Assembly: GCF_015694735.1 (NCBI RefSeq)
Contig: NZ_JADQDP010000003.1
Coordinates: forward strand, 496,001-560,000
DNA from: Hymenobacter properus
Lineage (GTDB): Bacteria; Bacteroidota; Bacteroidia; Cytophagales; Hymenobacteraceae
Reading direction: 5' to 3'
Length of the DNA: 64,000 nucleotides
The notes under the pieces are model-generated. The model had not been told where the DNA came from, ran no database searches, and saw only the letters and a list, made by a program, of their open reading frames with translations. Positions 36,062 to 44,914 of this stretch are shown in pieces. The position numbers and the translations under genes are program-made. The first letter of the stretch is position 1. Every line of letters begins with the position of its first letter.

Positions 36062-37903
36062 ATGGCCGCCAAACCCGAACTGCAAGCCCAAATCAACGCC
36101 CTGCCCCACAAGCCCGGCGTGTACAAGTATTTCGACGACGAGGGCATCATTTACGTGGGCAAAGCCATCGACCTGCGCAAGCGCGTGAGCAGCTACTTCA
36201 CCAAGCAGGACCACAACAAGAAAACCCAACAGCTGGTCCGCAACATCAAGCGGCTGGAGTTCACCATTGTGGACTCGGAATCGGACGCCTTCCTGCTCGA
36301 AAACAACCTCATCAAGCAGCACCAGCCCAAATACAACATCCTGCTCAAGGACGGCAAAACTTACCCTTACCTCTGCCTGACGAATGAGCGTTTCCCGCGC
36401 CTCATCCCCACCCGTAACAAGATTAACGACGGCTCACGCTATTATGGCCCCTACGCCAATGGCACGGCCCTAAATGTGCTGCTGGAGCTCATCCGGGCCC
36501 TCTACCCCCTGCGCACCTGCAACTATAATCTCACGCCCGATAACGTGGCAGCCGGCAAATTCAAACCCTGCCTGGAGCTGCAAATCGGCAACTGCAACGC
36601 TCCCTGCATTGCCAAGGAGGACGAGGCCACCTACAACGGCTACATCCAGCAAATCCGCCAGATTCTCAACGGTGACCTCCGCATTCCCAAGCAGTATTTC
36701 AAGGAACGCATGACGGCCGCCGCCCAGGAAATGCAATATGAGCTGGCCCACGCCTTCAAAGTGAAGCTCGACAAGCTGGAAGCCTTCCAGGCCAAAAGCA
36801 CCATCGTCAACGCCTCCCTCACCAACATCGACGTTTTTGCCATCGCCAGCAACGAGAAATCAGGCTTTATCACTTACCTCAAAGTGATGAACGGCAGCAT
36901 CATCCTCACTCAAAGCCTCGAAGTACAGAAAAAACTGGACGAGGAAGATGCCGAAATCCTGGCTCCGCTCGTCATGCAGATGCGCCAGGAGTTTGAAAGC
37001 GAGTCGCGTGAAATACTGACCAACGTGCCTGTTGCGCTGCCTCTACCCGGCATCACCCTCACTGTGCCGCAAATCGGCGACAAGCGCAAGCTGCTCGACC
37101 TAGCTCTGAAAAACGTGCTCTACGCCCGCAAGGAGAAGGAAAGCATGAACGAGAAGAGCAAGGATGTGAACGAGGTGCGCATCATGGAAACCATCAAAAA
37201 AGACCTGCGTCTCACCGAGTTGCCCAAGCACATCGAATGCTTCGACAACTCCAACTTCCAGGGCGACAACCCAGTCTCGGCAATGGTTTGCTTCCGCAAC
37301 GCCAAGCCCAGCAAAAAAGACTACCGCCACTACCACGTTAAAACCGTCATCGGCGCCAACGACTTCGATACCATGTATGAAGTCGTCACCCGCCGCTACC
37401 GCCGCCTCGTCGATGAAGGTGCCAGTCTCCCGCAGCTCGTCATCATCGACGGTGGCAAAGGTCAGCTCGGCATGGCCGTCAAGGCCCTGAAAGACCTCAA
37501 CCTTTGGGGCCAGATTGCTGTCATCGGCATTGCCAAGCGCCTCGAAGAGATTTACGTTCCCAACGACCCGTTGCCTCTATACATCGACAAGAAAAGCGAG
37601 TCCCTACGCCTTTTTCAGCGCATGCGCGACGAAGTACACCGTTTCGGCATCACCTTCCACCGTTCCCGCCGCGACGCGGCTACGCTTAAAACTGAGCTGA
37701 CCGACGTCAAAGGGCTAGGCCCTATCACCGCCGATAAGCTTCTGAACAAATTCAAGTCCGTAAAGAAAATCCGGGAGCTTTCCGAAGCCGAACTCGTTGC
37801 CGAAGTCGGCAAAGCCAAAGCAAAAGTTCTCCAAGCCTACTTCGCCGAGAATGAAGCGCCTGCCCATCCCATGCCGCCCCGCCAGCTTCCAACCAGTAAT
37901 TAG
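36062..37903 (+). CDS. uvrC: UvrABC excinuclease subunit C
   Basis: Makes the dual incisions of nucleotide excision repair. 613 residues from ATG 36062 (MAAKPELQAQINALPHKPGVYKYFDDEG), matching UvrC length; upstream in-frame residues are leader. The N-terminal GIY-YIG domain contains GIIYVGKAIDLRKRV and ESDAFLLENNLIKQHQPKYN. A Cys-containing segment is near 180-200, a UVR-like helix follows, and the RNase H-like C-terminal nuclease has IECFDNSNFQG and VIIDGGKGQLG. The helix-hairpin-helix end (KGLGPITADKLLNKF) is present. Confidence 0.97.
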   Translation: MAAKPELQAQINALPHKPGVYKYFDDEGIIYVGKAIDLRKRVSSYFTKQDHNKKTQQLVRNIKRLEFTIVDSESDAFLLENNLIKQHQPKYNILLKDGKTYPYLCLTNERFPRLIPTRNKINDGSRYYGPYANGTALNVLLELIRALYPLRTCNYNLTPDNVAAGKFKPCLELQIGNCNAPCIAKEDEATYNGYIQQIRQILNGDLRIPKQYFKERMTAAAQEMQYELAHAFKVKLDKLEAFQAKSTIVNASLTNIDVFAIASNEKSGFITYLKVMNGSIILTQSLEVQKKLDEEDAEILAPLVMQMRQEFESESREILTNVPVALPLPGITLTVPQIGDKRKLLDLALKNVLYARKEKESMNEKSKDVNEVRIMETIKKDLRLTELPKHIECFDNSNFQGDNPVSAMVCFRNAKPSKKDYRHYHVKTVIGANDFDTMYEVVTRRYRRLVDEGASLPQLVIIDGGKGQLGMAVKALKDLNLWGQIAVIGIAKRLEEIYVPNDPLPLYIDKKSESLRLFQRMRDEVHRFGITFHRSRRDAATLKTELTDVKGLGPITADKLLNKFKSVKKIRELSEAELVAEVGKAKAKVLQAYFAENEAPAHPMPPRQLPTSN

Positions 37904-37920
37904 CTTGCTTCAACGCAAAC

Positions 37921-37952
37921 AAAAAGCCCTCGCATTGCTGCGAGGGCTTTTT
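37921..37952. terminator. Bidirectional terminator between uvrC and gldN
   Basis: A 14-bp perfect stem (37921-37934 with 37939-37952), loop TTGC, with A-run and T-run arms serving both convergent genes. Confidence 0.93.
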
Positions 37953-37972
37953 GTTTTAAGCGTTCTGCGGGA

Positions 37973-38959
37973 TTAGAAGCTCCACAGGTTGTACTCGTAC
38001 TCCACCAGGTCAGCGGCCGTTTGTTGAGCGGCCAAGATGCCTTGCTGAGCACCACCGTAGATGTCGTCCAGACGGCTGTCGCCAGCGTTCGATACTTTGG
38101 TGATGTAAGAGTTAAACAACCACAGTTCGAAGGCGTCGGCCAGGTTCTTGTGTTGTGCGTCGTTCTCCGCATTGAACCAGATGGCGTTTTGCGGGTTGGC
38201 GCGGAACACCTTCACCAGGTCGCTGTACTTGAACGTGCCAATCGGCTTTTCAATACCCGAGATGTTGGTCGGCAGCGTCGAGGGCACCAGCAGCGTGATG
38301 GACTTGATGTCGTGGTACATTCTCGACCGTTTCTTGTCGAAAATCATATCCTCTTTCACTTCCATCTCATACAAATCCTTCGGCCGGTACTCGTTGCCTA
38401 CCGGCGCGGGGGGCGGCGGCGGAGCCACAGCTACGGTTTCGTAGATGATTTTGCCTTTTTTGTCCTTCAGAGGCTTACCGTTAGCGCCCAGCTTGGGCTG
38501 ACGCTTGGTAGTAGCGGCTGTGCCACCACCACTCTTCTTCGGCGCGGGCGTACCCCAGCCATCATCAGCGCCACCGCCAAGGTCCTTCTCGCTAAAACCA
38601 GCGGCTTTTTCCTCATCGCTCAGCTTCACTCCTTCATCTACATAAGAGGAGTTAGTGCGTACTTCCTGCGGCGTGAAAGTCGACGTCAGCGAGTCGTTCT
38701 TATAAGCCGTCAGTTCGCCGCGCTTCACGGCGTCGAGGATAACCCGGCTGATTTCCTTGCCTTCGGAAAACATCGGTTTGTTTTGCTTCTCGCGCAGGTC
38801 CACCTGCCGCCAGATGCTCTTGCGGAACATTTGGTCAGACGGGGGAATGGGCCGGTGCGAACCGGTGCTGCTCGCCGTAGTGGCTTGCTCCTGGGCCGAA
38901 GCTGCCAGCGACAGCGACAAGCCCGCCGCCACAGCGGCCAAGGTGTGAATGGATTTCAT
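37973..38959 (-). CDS. gldN: Gliding motility / T9SS protein GldN (PorN)
   Basis: Periplasmic protein that forms the PorK/PorN (GldK/GldN) ring under the outer membrane. 328 residues with signal peptide MKSIHTLAAVAAGLSLSLAASAQ. Early motifs QMFRKSIWRQVDLREKQNKPMF and ISRVILDAVKRGELTAY are hallmark GldN sequence. A Gly/Pro-rich stretch with APPPPPAP lies in the middle, then YEMEVKEDMIFDKKRSRMYHDIKSITL and a C-terminal half with AIWFNAENDAQHKN. Last gene of the gldKLMN operon and followed by a strong terminator. Confidence 0.93.
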   Translation of the reverse strand: MKSIHTLAAVAAGLSLSLAASAQEQATTASSTGSHRPIPPSDQMFRKSIWRQVDLREKQNKPMFSEGKEISRVILDAVKRGELTAYKNDSLTSTFTPQEVRTNSSYVDEGVKLSDEEKAAGFSEKDLGGGADDGWGTPAPKKSGGGTAATTKRQPKLGANGKPLKDKKGKIIYETVAVAPPPPPAPVGNEYRPKDLYEMEVKEDMIFDKKRSRMYHDIKSITLLVPSTLPTNISGIEKPIGTFKYSDLVKVFRANPQNAIWFNAENDAQHKNLADAFELWLFNSYITKVSNAGDSRLDDIYGGAQQGILAAQQTAADLVEYEYNLWSF

Positions 38960-39018
38960 ATCGGGTTAAAGCAACTTGATTGTAGGATAGTTCGCTAACG
39001 TGGCCAAGCCACCGGATA

Positions 39019-40602
39019 TTACAGCAGGGGAATATTAAATTGTTTCTGAACGCTCACCGGCTCGGTATTGCCCTGGAAGTTCATGCGTTGTACTTCTTTC
39101 ACTTCAACGTACAGACGGTCGCCGTCGCGGTAGGCATTCACCACATCGCTCAGGTCAGCCTGCGGGCCGCTGATGGTTTTGGGAGCCAAAGCGGGGCGAC
39201 GGCCACGCACCAGCGTCACTTCGTAGCGCGTTACGCGGAAACGAGCGTCGTCCGGCAGGAAGGTGGCAAAGCCAGCATCCGGCACAGCCTTCAGCGTCAT
39301 CGAGCGCACAGCGGTACCAGGAGTACCCTGCTTCTCGTTGGCCTCACGGCCACCTACGAAGCACTGAATGGTGGGCTTGGGAATCGGACGAACCTGGAAG
39401 GTTTGCGAACCGATGGCGTTGCCGCCGCTGCTCACGTTCAGGGTTACTTCGCGCGAGTTCGGAATCAGGGTCACATCACCCACTTTAGCACCTTGAATGG
39501 CCGAAGCACCCGAAGCCGAGAAGCTGGGCTTGTACTGAGCACCGAGGGCCGGTACCGATACGTTCAGCTTGTTGCCGCACTTGAAGTACAGGGCCTGTAC
39601 CGAAGCCGACTGAATCTGCATCACCGGCTTGGTAATGTTGTACTCTACTTTCTTCACGAAAGTGGTGTCGCGGCCATTCTGGTTGAAGCGAATCGTACCG
39701 GTCCAAGAAGCCTTAGCAACGCCTTCCGAGTTAAATGCACCCGGGCGAGCCGTGAACTCAACCTTACCGTGACCATCGGGGCCCACCGAAATCGGCGAAC
39801 CGTTCAAGGTCATTTTCGGGCTGATGGTCGAGGCCGAAGCCGTCAGGAACAGTTCAGCTTTGTACTTAGTACCAGCGGCTACCGTGTTGGACTCGGCGCT
39901 GGCGAAAGCGCCGATTTTGTCGAACACAATCGTCTTGGCACCTACTTTCTGAGCCAGAGCCGACAGAGCGTCAGCTTCGTACTTCAGCACTTCAGTTTCT
40001 TTCTGCGAGATGGTAGCCAGAGCAGCTACTACCGGCGTATTCTCGAAGTTGAGCTCAGCGAAGTTTTTGTTCTTCTGCGCCTTTTCCGTTACACGGGGGT
40101 CTTCCTTGGCATCCAATGCCAGCGGCGTGGCTGCGGGCACGAACTGCTTGATGTAGTCCGAATACTCGTTCAGCTTCGGCTTGAGGCCGGTGTAGGCGAG
40201 ACCGTTGTGCTTCTGACCACCGAGCATTGTAATGGCTACTTTGTCTTCGCCGCTCAGGTTGGTCATTTCGCCATTCTTGTTCTCAGTAGCCGTCATCAGC
40301 TTCTGGCGAACGTCGCGCAGGTAAGAAACTAGTTCTTTAGTCTTGGCACGAATCTCTTCGCTTTGCTTAAGTACAGCCAAGTCCTGGGGCTGGTTGTTGT
40401 TTTTCTGAACAGCAGCCTGGATACCTTTCACGGTGCCATCTGCCCCCAGCGAGGTCTTGTCGTTGACACCCAAAAGGCTGTCATCGATGAATTTGAACTT
40501 CAGCAGAATTGCTGAGTTCACTTGAAGCGCCAGAAGAGCGGTTAGCACGAGGTACATCATGCCAATCATCTTCTGCCGCGGTGTTTCTTTTCCGCCTGCC
40601 AT
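39019..40602 (-). CDS. gldM: T9SS motor protein GldM
   Basis: Inner-membrane protein with a single N-terminal helix (MIGMMYLVLTALLALQV) and a long periplasmic region that spans the periplasm as a dimer. With GldL it forms the proton-driven rotary motor of T9SS and gliding. 527 residues, close to F. johnsoniae GldM. MAGGKETPRQKMIGMMYLVLTALLALQVN is a hallmark start. Periplasmic D1-D4-type domains follow, including a helical D1 (about 40-220) and beta-rich domains with GSQTFQVRPIPKPTI and FLPDDARFRVTRYEV. Starts 47 bp after gldL. Confidence 0.95.
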   Translation of the reverse strand: MAGGKETPRQKMIGMMYLVLTALLALQVNSAILLKFKFIDDSLLGVNDKTSLGADGTVKGIQAAVQKNNNQPQDLAVLKQSEEIRAKTKELVSYLRDVRQKLMTATENKNGEMTNLSGEDKVAITMLGGQKHNGLAYTGLKPKLNEYSDYIKQFVPAATPLALDAKEDPRVTEKAQKNKNFAELNFENTPVVAALATISQKETEVLKYEADALSALAQKVGAKTIVFDKIGAFASAESNTVAAGTKYKAELFLTASASTISPKMTLNGSPISVGPDGHGKVEFTARPGAFNSEGVAKASWTGTIRFNQNGRDTTFVKKVEYNITKPVMQIQSASVQALYFKCGNKLNVSVPALGAQYKPSFSASGASAIQGAKVGDVTLIPNSREVTLNVSSGGNAIGSQTFQVRPIPKPTIQCFVGGREANEKQGTPGTAVRSMTLKAVPDAGFATFLPDDARFRVTRYEVTLVRGRRPALAPKTISGPQADLSDVVNAYRDGDRLYVEVKEVQRMNFQGNTEPVSVQKQFNIPLL

Positions 40603-40648
40603 TATCTGGTTCCGCTAAAAATTTGGTGGAAGGGATGACAAAAAGCGC

Positions 40649-41461
40649 TTAGGCTTGAGCGCCGGCACGCATAGCATTCAGCATGTTGCCGTACACACGG
40701 TTGAGCGAAGTCAGGTTGCCAGTCAGGTCAGCAACTTGCTTCTGGAACTGCTCGGTGTCTTTGCCAGCCTGGGTCATGTTGTCCATGGCTTTGCTCAGCG
40801 TGCCGTAGAACTGGTTCATGGACTTGAGGTGCGTGTTGGCATCCTGCAGTTCCATTTCGTACACAGCGTTCAGAGCGCCCAGGTTTTTGGTCACGTTCTG
40901 CACCTGCATGTGGTACTCTTTGGCATCCGAGGTAGCGTTCGACATGGCCGAAATAGCGTCCACAGTGTTCGAGTAAGCCACGTTGATTTTCTCGAGCGAA
41001 TCAGCGGCAGTGCGCACCTTCTTGGTGTACTCGTCGGTTACGTTGGTGGCTTCGCCCAGCTGCGAGAGCTGCGAAGTGGTCGTGCTCAGGCGGTTCAGGC
41101 CCTGGCCCAAGTTCGAAATAGCTTCGGGGGTCACGTTGGCATTCTTCAGCATGTCGTCCAGCTTCATGGTCAGGCCCTTCGACGAGTTGTCCGAAGCGTT
41201 GAGGCGGTTGTCACCGGTCGAGGGGTCGTAGCCTTCGCTCAGCTCGGGGTATACCAGCGACCAGTCGTGCTCCTTGTGCTGAGGCTGGAATGCGCTAAGC
41301 GCGAAGATGAGGGCTTCAGTGCCGAGGCCAACAATCAGCATGGTGTCGGCACCAGCCCAGTGTTCGATTTTAAACAAAGCACCAACGATAACTACTGCTG
41401 CGCCGAGGCCATAAACTTTGGGCATCAGCGTATCATAGAGAAAACTTCCTTTAGCTGCCAT
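40649..41461 (-). CDS. gldL: T9SS motor protein GldL
   Basis: Inner-membrane stator-like partner of GldM, 270 residues. Two transmembrane helices lie in the first 60 residues (KVYGLGAAVVIVGALFKI and TMLIVGLGTEALIFALSAF). Glu49 sits in the second helix at the same number as the proton-path glutamate reported for F. johnsoniae GldL. A cytoplasmic region with coiled-coil character (about 100-265) follows. Second gene of gldKLMN. Confidence 0.95.
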   Translation of the reverse strand: MAAKGSFLYDTLMPKVYGLGAAVVIVGALFKIEHWAGADTMLIVGLGTEALIFALSAFQPQHKEHDWSLVYPELSEGYDPSTGDNRLNASDNSSKGLTMKLDDMLKNANVTPEAISNLGQGLNRLSTTTSQLSQLGEATNVTDEYTKKVRTAADSLEKINVAYSNTVDAISAMSNATSDAKEYHMQVQNVTKNLGALNAVYEMELQDANTHLKSMNQFYGTLSKAMDNMTQAGKDTEQFQKQVADLTGNLTSLNRVYGNMLNAMRAGAQA

Positions 41462-41554
41462 GAGAATTTAACTTGAAAGGGGGTTGAAGAAGGTGTAAGA
41501 AGGGGAGGGTGGTTAAAATAATGTCTTCCCGCCGGTTGAGGGTTGTGTTAACTA

Positions 41555-42571
41555 TTAGTTGAGCGAGCTGTTGGTGCCCATGCCAATCTGAATCATCGAG
41601 CAACGGAAGCCGATGTAGGAACGGGCCGAGTCCTGGTATTCGAAGTTGCGCGTGCCGGTTTCGAGGAAGTACGCAATGTCTTTCCAAGAGCCGCCGCGTA
41701 CTACTTTGCGGGGTTCGTTGTCGTCCGGGTTGGTGGGGTTCAAGTCCCATACCACCGGAACCGAGGCTTCCATGTAGGCATCATCGCACCACTCCGACAC
41801 GTTGCCGGCCATGTCATACAGGCCGAAGTCGTTGGGGAAGAACGAGCCCACTTCCGAAGTGTATGCGAAGCCATCCGAAGCATAGTCGCCGCGGCCGGGC
41901 TTGAAGTTGGCCAGCATGCAGCCTTTGGTGTTGCGCAGGTACGGGCCACCCCAGGGGTAAGTAGCCAGGTCGCGGCCGCCGCGGGCGGCGTATTCCCATT
42001 CAGCCTCGGAAGGCAGACGGAAGTTGGGGTCGCTGGCGTAGCCTTGCTCCTCACGAGCTGCGTTGCGGAACTTGGTGCGCCAGTTGCAGAAATACTTAGC
42101 GGCAAACCAGTCTACGCCTACCACCGGGTAATCGTCGAAGGCAGGGTGCGTGTAGTAGTACTCGAGCAGGGGGTCGCCCATGTGGTAGGTGAAGTCGCGT
42201 ACCCACACGGTGGTGTCGGGGTACAGTTCGGTCATCACATACTCTTCGCCCAGCACATCCAGTGAGTCTTGCTTGATAGCGTCGACGAATTGACGGTATT
42301 CGTTGTTCGTAATCTCCGTTTCGTCCATGTAAAAGCCGGCGATGGTCACCTGCTTGTTCATGTTCACCATTGAGGCGGAGATGTCTTGGTCGGTCTGGCC
42401 CATGTGGAACGTGCCACCGGGGCAGGGTACCATGCCGTAAGGCACTTCTTGGGGAATAAAGAAGGGCCGGTCTTCGGAACCCACCAAATCACCGGTCGGT
42501 CCTTTGCCAAAACACCCACCCAATAATGTACCGGAGATAGCAAAAAGGGATAATGCTAGAAACTTGTTCAT
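41555..42571 (-). CDS. gldK: T9SS ring lipoprotein GldK (SUMF1/FGE-sulfatase fold)
   Basis: Outer-membrane lipoprotein of the GldK/GldN ring. 338 residues with signal peptide and lipobox LLGGC (Cys20). The FGE-sulfatase fold is seen in GGTFHMGQTDQD, EITNNEYRQFV, VVGVDWFAAKYFCNW, RLPSEAEWEYAARGG, DMAGNVSEWCDD and KVVRGGSWKD. The fold is structural in GldK rather than enzymatic. Shorter than the F. johnsoniae protein (about 460). First gene of gldKLMN, with a promoter in the upstream gap. Confidence 0.9.
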   Translation of the reverse strand: MNKFLALSLFAISGTLLGGCFGKGPTGDLVGSEDRPFFIPQEVPYGMVPCPGGTFHMGQTDQDISASMVNMNKQVTIAGFYMDETEITNNEYRQFVDAIKQDSLDVLGEEYVMTELYPDTTVWVRDFTYHMGDPLLEYYYTHPAFDDYPVVGVDWFAAKYFCNWRTKFRNAAREEQGYASDPNFRLPSEAEWEYAARGGRDLATYPWGGPYLRNTKGCMLANFKPGRGDYASDGFAYTSEVGSFFPNDFGLYDMAGNVSEWCDDAYMEASVPVVWDLNPTNPDDNEPRKVVRGGSWKDIAYFLETGTRNFEYQDSARSYIGFRCSMIQIGMGTNSSLN

Positions 42572-42632
42572 GAGGGGTTAGAATTCTGTTTAGTAATTGC
42601 TGATACCGCTAAAGTCCATTTAGATGGGCTGG

Positions 42633-42665
42633 CAAATCTACACTAAATTAGGATGCGGTGCAATA
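42633..42665 (-). promoter_or_regulatory. Promoter of gldKLMN (Bacteroidota -33/-7 type)
   Basis: -7 element TAGATTTG (42640-42633) with TATTG at 42665-42661, a 20-nt spacer as in the TTTG-N19-20-TAnnTTTG consensus. The predicted start near 42626 gives a leader of about 55 nt before the gldK ATG. The best two-part promoter I found. Confidence 0.7.
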
Positions 42666-42764
42666 CCTAGTATTCGCTGCACACGACCAAATTCGGGGTA
42701 AACACGCTGGATAGCGCAAATAACTCGGTTAATCCTTATTATATTTTGCGGAGCCGCCTAAAAT

Positions 42765-42787
42765 TTATCCTAACCGGATTAGGATAA
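42765..42787 (-). terminator. Probable terminator of porP
   Basis: A 9-bp stem (42765-42773 with 42779-42787), loop CCGGA, followed on the minus strand by AATTTT. It lies 36 bp past the porP stop and upstream of the gldK promoter. Confidence 0.65.
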
Positions 42788-42822
42788 TGCTCATTCTCGG
42801 TATCGAACGAGGAATAGGAAAA

Positions 42823-43842
42823 TTAGAAGCTGTAACGGGGCGTGCGGATAGCCGGGCGGATATTGGCCGACGGCTTCGGCAAACGGTAGGAGAGCATAAT
42901 TTCGTGCGAGCTGAACGCACGAGCGTCTTGATTCGGAGTAATGAAGTCGAAGGCATAGCCCAAGCGCACTGCATTATCTTTAGCGAAACTGATTCCCAAC
43001 AGGCCCGAAACGGATTCTTCCGTGCGGTAGTTGGCACCAATCCAATATTTGTCGTCGATAGTGGCTCGAACACCTCCTTCGAAGGAGTAGTTCTTGGAAT
43101 TGCTGAATTTAGAGCTAGTAGAAAAATCACCGGGTAGCACGGTTTTCACCAGTACCATCGGCGTCACGACAACGGATGACGAGGCGTCGATATTGTAGCC
43201 GGCCGTGAAATAAGCGTGGTTTTCGGCGATGTACTGCTGGGGAGTGCCGTCTATCTTACCGGTGTTCGGATTGGGGATGCCGGCGCTCTGGAACGTGTAT
43301 TTGGAACGGAGCAGGTTATTCATGCTCACGCCAGCGTAGAACTTAGGCGATTCGTACCACAGGCCTACCCCTGCGTCGAACTTGCTATCAGAGGCGCCGC
43401 TGGGAACGTTTACGTCGTATTGGTCAAGCGCGATGTAAGTGCCTTTGCTCAAGTAGGTGTAAATACCTTGGATGCCGATGCCCAGCTTACCCGAGCCCAC
43501 TTTGATGTGCTGCGAATACGAAAGCGAAGCGTTGGTCATCTTCGACTGCCCCACTTGGTCGTAGTAGACCACGGCACCCACGCCACCGCCAGTGGCCAGG
43601 ACGGGCAGCGAGGCCGAGATGAGGCCTGTGCGCGGCGAGCCGTTGGCATCGCCGAAGGTACCATAGTTAAAGTACTGGTAGCGGCCGATGAGGTTCACCT
43701 CACCTTGCCCTTTGATGCCGGCGTAAGCCGGGTTCAAAGCCATACCATTAAAACCGTAGTGGGTGAATTGGGGCTGCTGTTGGGCATACGCCGAACCGGC
43801 CGCGGCCGCGAGGAGCAGGGTCGCGAGTAACGTTCCTTTCAT
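42823..43842 (-). CDS. porP: PorP/SprF-family T9SS outer-membrane protein
   Basis: 339 residues from ATG 43842, with signal peptide MKGTLLATLLLAAAAGSAYAQ. It opens with QQPQFTHYGFNGMALNPAYAGIKG, the hallmark of PorP/SprF, and continues as an outer-membrane beta-barrel ending in a Phe-terminated strand (YRLP ... IRTPRYSF). The family helps anchor or translocate T9SS cargo and associates with the GldK/PorK ring. TACATTTG lies about 77 bp upstream. Sits between hemD and gldK. Confidence 0.92.
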   Translation of the reverse strand: MKGTLLATLLLAAAAGSAYAQQQPQFTHYGFNGMALNPAYAGIKGQGEVNLIGRYQYFNYGTFGDANGSPRTGLISASLPVLATGGGVGAVVYYDQVGQSKMTNASLSYSQHIKVGSGKLGIGIQGIYTYLSKGTYIALDQYDVNVPSGASDSKFDAGVGLWYESPKFYAGVSMNNLLRSKYTFQSAGIPNPNTGKIDGTPQQYIAENHAYFTAGYNIDASSSVVVTPMVLVKTVLPGDFSTSSKFSNSKNYSFEGGVRATIDDKYWIGANYRTEESVSGLLGISFAKDNAVRLGYAFDFITPNQDARAFSSHEIMLSYRLPKPSANIRPAIRTPRYSF

Positions 43843-43918
43843 AGGACAGGTGTGGTGGTAACGGGTGAAGAAGAGGAAGGTGGGGGTGGTGGGTGGTTCC
43901 GAATGGAAGAATAGCTTC

Positions 43919-43926
43919 CAAATGTA
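43919..43926 (-). promoter_or_regulatory. Candidate -7 element of porP
   Basis: TACATTTG on the minus strand, matching TAnnTTTG. A TTTTTTGG sequence lies about 16 nt further upstream, shorter than the ideal spacing. Confidence 0.45.
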
Positions 43927-43960
43927 AGGCAAAAACCGTCTCCAAAAAATTCAACCAAAA

Positions 43961-43991
43961 AAAACCGGGGCAAGGGCCTTGCTCCGGTTTT
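43961..43991 (-). terminator. Terminator of hemD
   Basis: A 14-bp stem with one G-U pair (43961-43974 with 43978-43991), loop GGC, followed on the minus strand by a T-run, 17 bp past the hemD stop. Confidence 0.85.
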
Positions 43992-44007
43992 CAAGCCCTT
44001 ACCTGAA

Positions 44008-44838
44008 TCAGGCGTCGGGTTTGGTATTTTTGGCGCTGGCCTTCCCAACGTCGGGTTGGGCGTGCCGGCGGATGTAGGCTTCAATGGCCCCGGTCATGGA
44101 AGGAGCATTGGGATGCGGCGCTTCGATGTCGAGGATGAGGCCGGCATCGAGCACGGCTTTGGCCGTGGTGGGACCAAAAGCGGCAATGCGGGTGCCCTCC
44201 TGCACAAAATCAGGGAAGTTGATGAAGAGCGAACTGATGCCAGAAGGGCTGAAGAATGCAATGCAGTCGTACTTCACATCCGACAGGTCAGACAAATCGC
44301 TGGCCACGGTGCGGTAAATGACGGCCTCCGTGAACTTGATGTTGTTGGCCCGCATGAACACCGGCAGGTCTTCCTTGCGAATGTCTGAGCAAGGATATAA
44401 AAACTTCTCGCCCTTGTGCTTCTTGATGACGTCGAACAAATCGGCCGCCGTGCGCTCGCCCACAAACAGCTTGCGCTTGCGCAGCACGATGTATTTCTGC
44501 AGGTAGTTAGCGGTTTGCTCGGAAATGCAGAAATACTTCATTTCCGCGGGCATTTCCAGCTTAGCTTCTTGGCAGATGCGGAAGAAGTGGTCGACGGCGT
44601 TGCGGCTCGTGAAGATGACAGCCGTGAATTCCATAATATTGATTTTCTCGCGCCGGAAGTCTTTGTAAGACACCGGCTGCACTTCAATAAACTCACGGAA
44701 GTCCACTTTGATACCGTACTTCTCTGCAATGGAGAAGTAAGGGGAAACGTCGTTGGTGGGCTTGGGCTGGGTAACCAGGATGCTGCTGATGCGCTTAGCA
44801 TGCCGGCCGGTTCCCGGCTTATCTGCACTCTCGGCCAT
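44008..44838 (-). CDS. hemD: Uroporphyrinogen-III synthase
   Basis: Cyclises hydroxymethylbilane to uroporphyrinogen III for haem synthesis. 276 residues. Seen: ISSILVTQPKPT at the start, VIFTSRNAVDHFF, IRKEDLPVFMRANNIKFTEAVIYRTV, CIAFFSPSGISSLF and RIAAFGPTTAKAVLDAG, the standard bi-domain HemD pattern. The C-terminal tail is Lys/Pro-rich. Many Bacteroidota have this gene beside DUF4271 and porP/gld genes, as here. Confidence 0.92.
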   Translation of the reverse strand: MAESADKPGTGRHAKRISSILVTQPKPTNDVSPYFSIAEKYGIKVDFREFIEVQPVSYKDFRREKINIMEFTAVIFTSRNAVDHFFRICQEAKLEMPAEMKYFCISEQTANYLQKYIVLRKRKLFVGERTAADLFDVIKKHKGEKFLYPCSDIRKEDLPVFMRANNIKFTEAVIYRTVASDLSDLSDVKYDCIAFFSPSGISSLFINFPDFVQEGTRIAAFGPTTAKAVLDAGLILDIEAPHPNAPSMTGAIEAYIRRHAQPDVGKASAKNTKPDA

Positions 44839-44914
44839 ACAGGAAGAAAAAGAGTAGTACTAGGACAATAAGAGGAGAAAAATGGGAAAAGCGCAGACCG
44901 CAATGCGGTGCCAA

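Noticed and set aside
41555..42571. Formylglycine-generating or other oxidising enzyme
   Set aside because: The FGE-sulfatase fold here is in a lipoprotein directly upstream of gldL, gldM and gldN; GldK uses the fold structurally.
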